Positions 59,160 through 64,000 of a stretch of DNA of 64,000 nt are shown here, in pieces. Location of the stretch: NCBI GenBank assembly GCA_036345935.2, contig JADWOT020000009.1:13562148-13626147 (forward strand), given 5' to 3'. Position 1 is the stretch's first letter, and the number at the start of each line of letters is the position of its first letter. Under the pieces are notes generated by a model. That model was given only the letters and a program-made list of their open reading frames with translations. It searched no databases and was not told where the DNA came from. The position numbers and the translations under genes are program-made. This stretch comes from Taenia hydatigena (lineage: Eukaryota; Platyhelminthes; Cestoda; Cyclophyllidea; Taeniidae).

Positions 59160-59850
59160 CGTATGTCCCTTTTCAGGATTTACTCTGAGGTTCTACTGTT
59201 CGTAGTTAGTAGCACAAGCATTCATGTGTGTTGTGTGTAGGGAGAGAAGTGGGATGTACGCGTGCTGCAATCCTCGGGTACCACCGCTGCTGCACAAATA
59301 CGTGTGGCAATTTCACGAAGTTGTTCTCAGTGCTAGAAGTAGCAGTCATGTGGAGTAGGTAGTTTTCATTGCAAGCTCTATGCAAGTGCTCAATTAGCAG
59401 TGCTCCATCGTCAGCTTTCGCTGTTTTCTACAGGAAATTGATGCCGATATAGCCGTAGTGGGATCAGCAACTGCGGCATCGTCAACCATCAATGTGGTCC
59501 CCTCATATATCTCTGCACCACACTCGGCTGCTGAGCAAGCGCTCGCTTCGAACGACTTCTGCGTTGCATCACCTAAACAGCCGCGAGTTAACTGGGCACC
59601 CTCTGTGTTTGGACGCACACTTCCCCACTGACCTCAATCTCTGAGAACGTTCTTTGAGGTAATCATGAATGGCAGTCGATTCATGTTGTAGATGGCACTG
59701 TAATGCTCTTTGAGTTGAGTCGTAAGGTAGTGCTTTGCTAATCATGCCACTGTAAATGTCTCTTTGCAGATTTTGGATGGTGCCGGACCGATTGATTGAG
59801 CCTATCCTTCATATCAGCAGCATTTCCAACACTCACTCTCAATCTAACAG
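59160..59850 (+). pseudogene. EXOSC10: Decayed copy of the EXOSC10-like 3' exons
   Basis: This is a direct, closely similar copy of 19,062-19,760. The three exon equivalents are 59,241-59,358, 59,434-59,658 and from 59,770. Splice sites are kept, but each exon is broken. TAG at 59,356-59,358 replaces the final CAG of the first. TGA at 59,629-59,631 replaces a CGA in the second. The third has lost about 27 bases and meets TGA at 59,797-59,799. The HRDC and third-motif exons are absent, because the copy starts inside the intron upstream of YACCNPRVPPLLHKYV. It joins the upstream N-terminal part near 59,160, which implies an internal deletion or a duplicative join. It cannot encode a functional C-terminus. 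Confidence 0.82.
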
Positions 59851-59969
59851 AACAACGTCCATTTGATACAAAGCCTCAAAATCTCCAAGATAAACACCTC
59901 GCAAGTGAACGATTACATTTAATATTGATTCAAAATGGGCACAAACGGCGAGTGACTGCTGTCTGGTCG

Positions 59970-60060
59970 AGCGATGTGCTGAGAGGCAAATAGCTTCGCG
60001 CTACTTCCACCAAGCACATCCACTCTGTGTTTGTTTGGGTCAAAATGAAGCCGTGAAAAA
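59970..60060 (-). pseudogene. EXOSC10: Inverted fragment of an EXOSC10-like exon and its acceptor
   Basis: The reverse complement of about 58,580-58,670 matches, including the agaggcaaagagcttcg and ctctgtgtttgttt parts that cover the intron end and first codons of the 58,619 exon. It has several mismatches. It lies 120 bases after the decayed 3' copy. Confidence 0.7.
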
Positions 60061-60694
60061 CGATTTTTTGTGGTCTTTCCACACTCTTCCTTCTACGCCC
60101 ATTCATCTGGATTTTTAGCTATTGGATGGGTTAAGTTGGGGTCCTTCCTAATCTTCCTCCATTCCGTCTTGCCTCCAGGCAGAATAATCTTCAGTATTTG
60201 ACATAATGTAGTGAAGTTTGCATCAGCTATTTTGCAGAGTTTGCTCCTTCCAGATTTACATCTGTCTAAACATCTTCATAACACCTTTTGTTCTGCAAAC
60301 CGTATGTTAATAATGCTGGGAATACATTTTCTAATCAGATAAAAGCGGCTTGCCACTTCACAGCAGATCAGCGGTGTTGCTTTACGGTAAGAAATTGCAG
60401 AACACTCAGTCTTTAATAAGTGGTGAGCGAGTTGCATCAAGTTACTAGAAAATCTGGCGCGACTGACTTGCAGTCTAGATGGCCTGCTCATGGTAGTGAC
60501 GATCTCGTGCTTTGTGTGCTCAGTGTGCGTGTGGTGTGGTGAGCAAATCTCTTCAGGAAGTCCTTAAGCATTCAGTCCTCATCGTGGACAAACCCATTTA
60601 TCGTGGGTACTAAGCGGTGACCCAGAAGTTGGTCGATCACTTCTACCATAGTTTGCAGCCACAACACCACAACCTTGATTAATCCACGGTGAGT
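60061..60694. other. No gene seen
   Basis: The stretch is unique in the window and lies between the exon fragment and the direct repeat. Confidence 0.4.
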
Positions 60695-63105
60695 GCACGC
60701 CCACCAAATGGAATGCCTCTTAATTGAATAGAAAAATGGTGACCTTGATGAAGTAACTTGGCGAAGATCAGGTAATATTGCGTTATCACTGACAGCCATC
60801 AGTAGTGTACGCAGTTCAGAGCACGCAAACCATTAATGCTGAAAAGGGCAAAGTAATTAGTCGATAAATGACGGATGAGCAATGGCTACTTGTGTGTCCC
60901 CAGTACACAGAGAGGAGGGCAATATGAAGAGATTGTACTAAGGTGGAGAAGATGCGGCAAGAATAATAAGAGAAGGAAGGGTAGAAATGGAGCCCTGCCT
61001 CAGTTAACTTTTTTCAACGTGTCTCGTACTCCGACAATGCTGCTCGTAAGTATCCATCAGTATGATTGCTGCCTGTGAGAAAGTCTGCGCCTCTGCTCTG
61101 AACGTCGTTGGTGTCAGATGCCGTAGTGTAAGAAAGGTACCGGCTTGAATGGTGCACATTCGAAATCAGTTACATCTACCCCCATCGGGTAGGTGGATCT
61201 CAGCTGTCAGCAGCATTCAGTCTTTTGTAGGCAGATCAATCATCACCATGAGAATCTGTGTCTACATGTCATCACACATACACACACACAGGCTCTAAGC
61301 GGAGTCTTTCGGGCATGGGGTAGTAAGTGCTTCAGGACCGTGACATGATCCGTGTGTGGGTGGTTTGGGATAACCGATGATGAAATGCTCGTTGGACTGG
61401 CAACTGTGGCGCTCCAGTCGCTTTTAGCCGCTCTTCGTTCAATCATTCTGGATGACGTTGACTGAAAGAGACGTAATTCTTTCTCATTCGACATCGAGTG
61501 TCCTCTTAGGAATGACGCCCTTCGAGTACTAAGCATCACCATAATCGAACTGTTCCAGCCATCTGGTATTAAGCGAAACATTTTACGACTACCTCCCTCT
61601 CCTTCTCAAAGTACTGTCAAAACTGTTTGACACAACGGTGGCTCACGCTTTGGACTTGGAGCCGAGTTAAGCTTCAATCAGTTTAAACCAGTGCACATGA
61701 GGATCCAAAACAGGAGCAGCGAAGAGCATCGTAACGATACTGACGCTCGTCGTCTACAATTTCCAGTAAGTGACTACATGATTTGCACTGTAGACCACAC
61801 AAACACTTTCAGTCGTCAGAGGTAATTTGAAGATCCTGCAACTCAACAGCAGCGAAAGAGCGAACCGTAAGTGAAAAAAAATACCACTCGACTTGACGAT
61901 TCGAAACCCCTTTAGGGCACTCTACAACGACCAAGTATAAACCGCACATCGTTGACAAGTTATGCTCTGTACTTCTCAGTAGCACGTTATGTCGTCATCA
62001 CGACACAAATGCAAAACGACTGTTACTCAAGAAGTGTTGTGTCTTCACTGATCACATCAGTCATTAGTGGCGCAATGTCGTCTATCAAGTTCCTATCCTG
62101 CAACATTTGGTCCCAGGTATGACAAACGTGGTCGATTCATGTGCAGGCAATTGCCACACCTTACCATCTCGTCACGTCTGTTCAACTCGCAACACAGATG
62201 GGTGGTCACGACTGGTCAAGGACACAAACTCTACATTCCACATATTTTGTCCATTCTCGACGCAACATGGCATCGCGAATGAGTAACAAGTGGAGAGTAA
62301 TCAGTGGGCATCCTGCACATCTTCATTCAAATGCAATCCTGGGTAGATTTCTTCTACAACTCATTGATCCCCTACTTAATGCTCGTATTTTATCAAGCAG
62401 TAAGGTGTGCAAGTATATTGGGTGAGAGTCATCCATGACACCAGGTGCTTTAAATAGTTCCTCAGACAAATAACTTGCACACTTCTCAAAGTAGGAGAGA
62501 GTAGGAAAAGTGCCTCCAAAATTGGAAGGCAAATCAGGAAAGCTAGCACAGTTCGGTAAGCTTTACTCAGGTGCCTACACCAACTCAGATTTTGACCAAA
62601 GATACGACCATCACCTCTCAACATTCAAATTGCACGCAGAGATGAGGACAGACCTAGTCGTTGGCCTCGCTTTACATCAAGCACACTGCGAGCACAAGCA
62701 TTACTTTCCGGCCACTAGAACGACTTCAGTGTCTCAGTTTGCATGTTTTGGCATGTTTTAGCAAACTTACCAAAGCACTGTCCAATTTGCTCAGTGTGTC
62801 GAGATGCTCATATGGCACCAAATAAGTGAGAGGGACTGGAGGATCCATTTACCATTTATTATTCATGCATGTCAACGGTAACAAAAGCACTTTATTCGGA
62901 TCTCAAACTAGCCCGCAATCACAATGCATGCTAACTTCATTTTGTTATGCTTGCAAGCTTTGATTCACTTCTCACTCACACCATCAGAGCCCATATATGT
63001 GAGCAGGCGTCTGCTTAATTCTGACTCAATACAGTGTGTGCTTTGCTACCCAGCCATAGCTTTGGGGCCTCATGCGAGCTCCTCCCAATTTAATGCCCAT
63101 CTTAT
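60695..63105. repeat. Second copy of the 2.4-kb direct repeat
   Basis: The sequence matches 31,620-33,995 in the same orientation. From about 62,090 it is also the right arm of palindrome C. It contains a short CA run near 61,268-61,280. Confidence 0.8.
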
Positions 63106-64000
63106 CCTGCATTTAAGGCTGCTACGAAGCACGGTCTGCGTGGTTACACCAAAGCTTCCCACTAGCCACACCTTTCTCCGCTTCTGCTGCGTATACCTCA
63201 TCCAGACACCAACCCATTCCGTCAAAGCGCAACCCATGGGTAAGCGATCGCTGAGACTCTACACAACACATTTGGCAAAGATCACATCAGCACAGAAATA
63301 ACCCAGGTCCACAAGTCAACGAGTAGGGGAATCACCACCATGTATGTGCCCCACAAACAAGGACATCATGTTAATGGGAATAACGCGCTTTTTACTACCC
63401 ATTATAATGCGAAAGAACCCACGGACAGTTCACAAAAGCATGCTTCCACTCAACATAAAAATGCACACCGTATCTATTGCCGCGCGGAAAGACAGCAACC
63501 ACTCATTAAATACAACCCAATCTCACCCAAGAAATGTGCGCATTAATAACGAAGCCGAGATCCACACAAATCGCTGCAGCTACTTCTTCAACTCCCATTC
63601 TATCCTGGCAATGAACACGAATAACAATGGATAACAAGGCTTAGAATGCGATGAACACTTAACAGCTAGGAAGTAATGAGCAGACGCCAAGTGCTTTGTA
63701 AAGTTAGAACTCCTCCCAACACAATTATGCATCAATGAACAAAAATCCACCGGCATTAGGAAGCAATTTCACTAAAAACCGCCAAAACACTCTTAATTTA
63801 CCACCCAAGGAATTGTGCAGCAAAAGTGGACGTGAGTAGGCAGCGTAGACGAGAAGCTAAACGCCTTACCAGTCACGTTATGAATTCTATGCGTCTACTT
63901 TTACAAACCAGTGCGAAAAGGACATTACAAACCTAATAACTTTAAGACTTAATAACACCAAAGACTTCATAACAACCTAAAAACAAAAACAGTAAGAATT
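62090..64000. repeat. Palindrome C, right arm (continues past the window)
   Basis: The reverse complement of 55,711-57,610. Homology is still unbroken at the last base of the window. Confidence 0.85.

Overview
The window reads as nuclear DNA of an animal, most likely a parasitic flatworm and probably a tapeworm. The support is: GT-AG introns, some only about 37 nt long (a size class known from flatworms); one secreted-protein gene built from very small symmetric exons (the micro-exon gene layout known from schistosomes); and mid-range GC with many trinucleotide runs. The species cannot be named from sequence alone. Nothing looks bacterial, organellar or viral, and no transposase, reverse transcriptase or integrase was recognised.

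Most of the window is a mosaic of repeated, largely non-coding blocks arranged as three large imperfect inverted repeats. Palindrome A has arms at about 6,020-13,020 and 22,863-29,975 around a 9.8-kb loop. Palindrome B has arms at about 39,735-44,104 and 52,458-56,040 around an 8.4-kb loop. Palindrome C has arms at about 55,711-57,610 and 62,090-64,000 (running off the window end) around a 4.5-kb loop. The arms are non-identical copies. Arm B and C copies look nearly identical, and arm A copies are slightly more diverged. The arms hold GGA/TCC runs and an interspersed family of about 150-180 bp.

The recognisable genes lie in the loops. Loop A (13.0-22.9 kb) holds the 3' part of an exosome RNase gene (EXOSC10/RRP6 family, + strand, exons 18,000-19,784) and a possible unidentified two-exon gene on the - strand (17.6-16.9 kb). 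Loop B (44.1-52.5 kb) holds an 11-exon secreted-protein gene with four terminal micro-exons (47,988-50,953). Loop C (57.6-62.1 kb) holds the 5' part of an EXOSC10-like gene (58.1-59.08 kb), followed directly by a decayed second copy of the EXOSC10 3' end (59.16-59.85 kb) and an inverted fragment of one 5' exon (59.97-60.06 kb). The exons for most of the exonuclease core were not found anywhere in the window, so no complete EXOSC10 gene is present.

Outside the palindromes, the first 4.5 kb behaves as a continuous block whose pieces reappear split, inverted or displaced at 38.7-39.7, 44.0-45.2, 51.1-52.2 and 55.3-56.1 kb. A 2.4-kb block at 31.6-34.0 kb is repeated directly at 60.7-63.1 kb. A single N at 39,734 sits exactly where two unrelated repeat homologies meet, so at least one junction may be an assembly join. 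All block boundaries are read by eye and are approximate to tens of bases.
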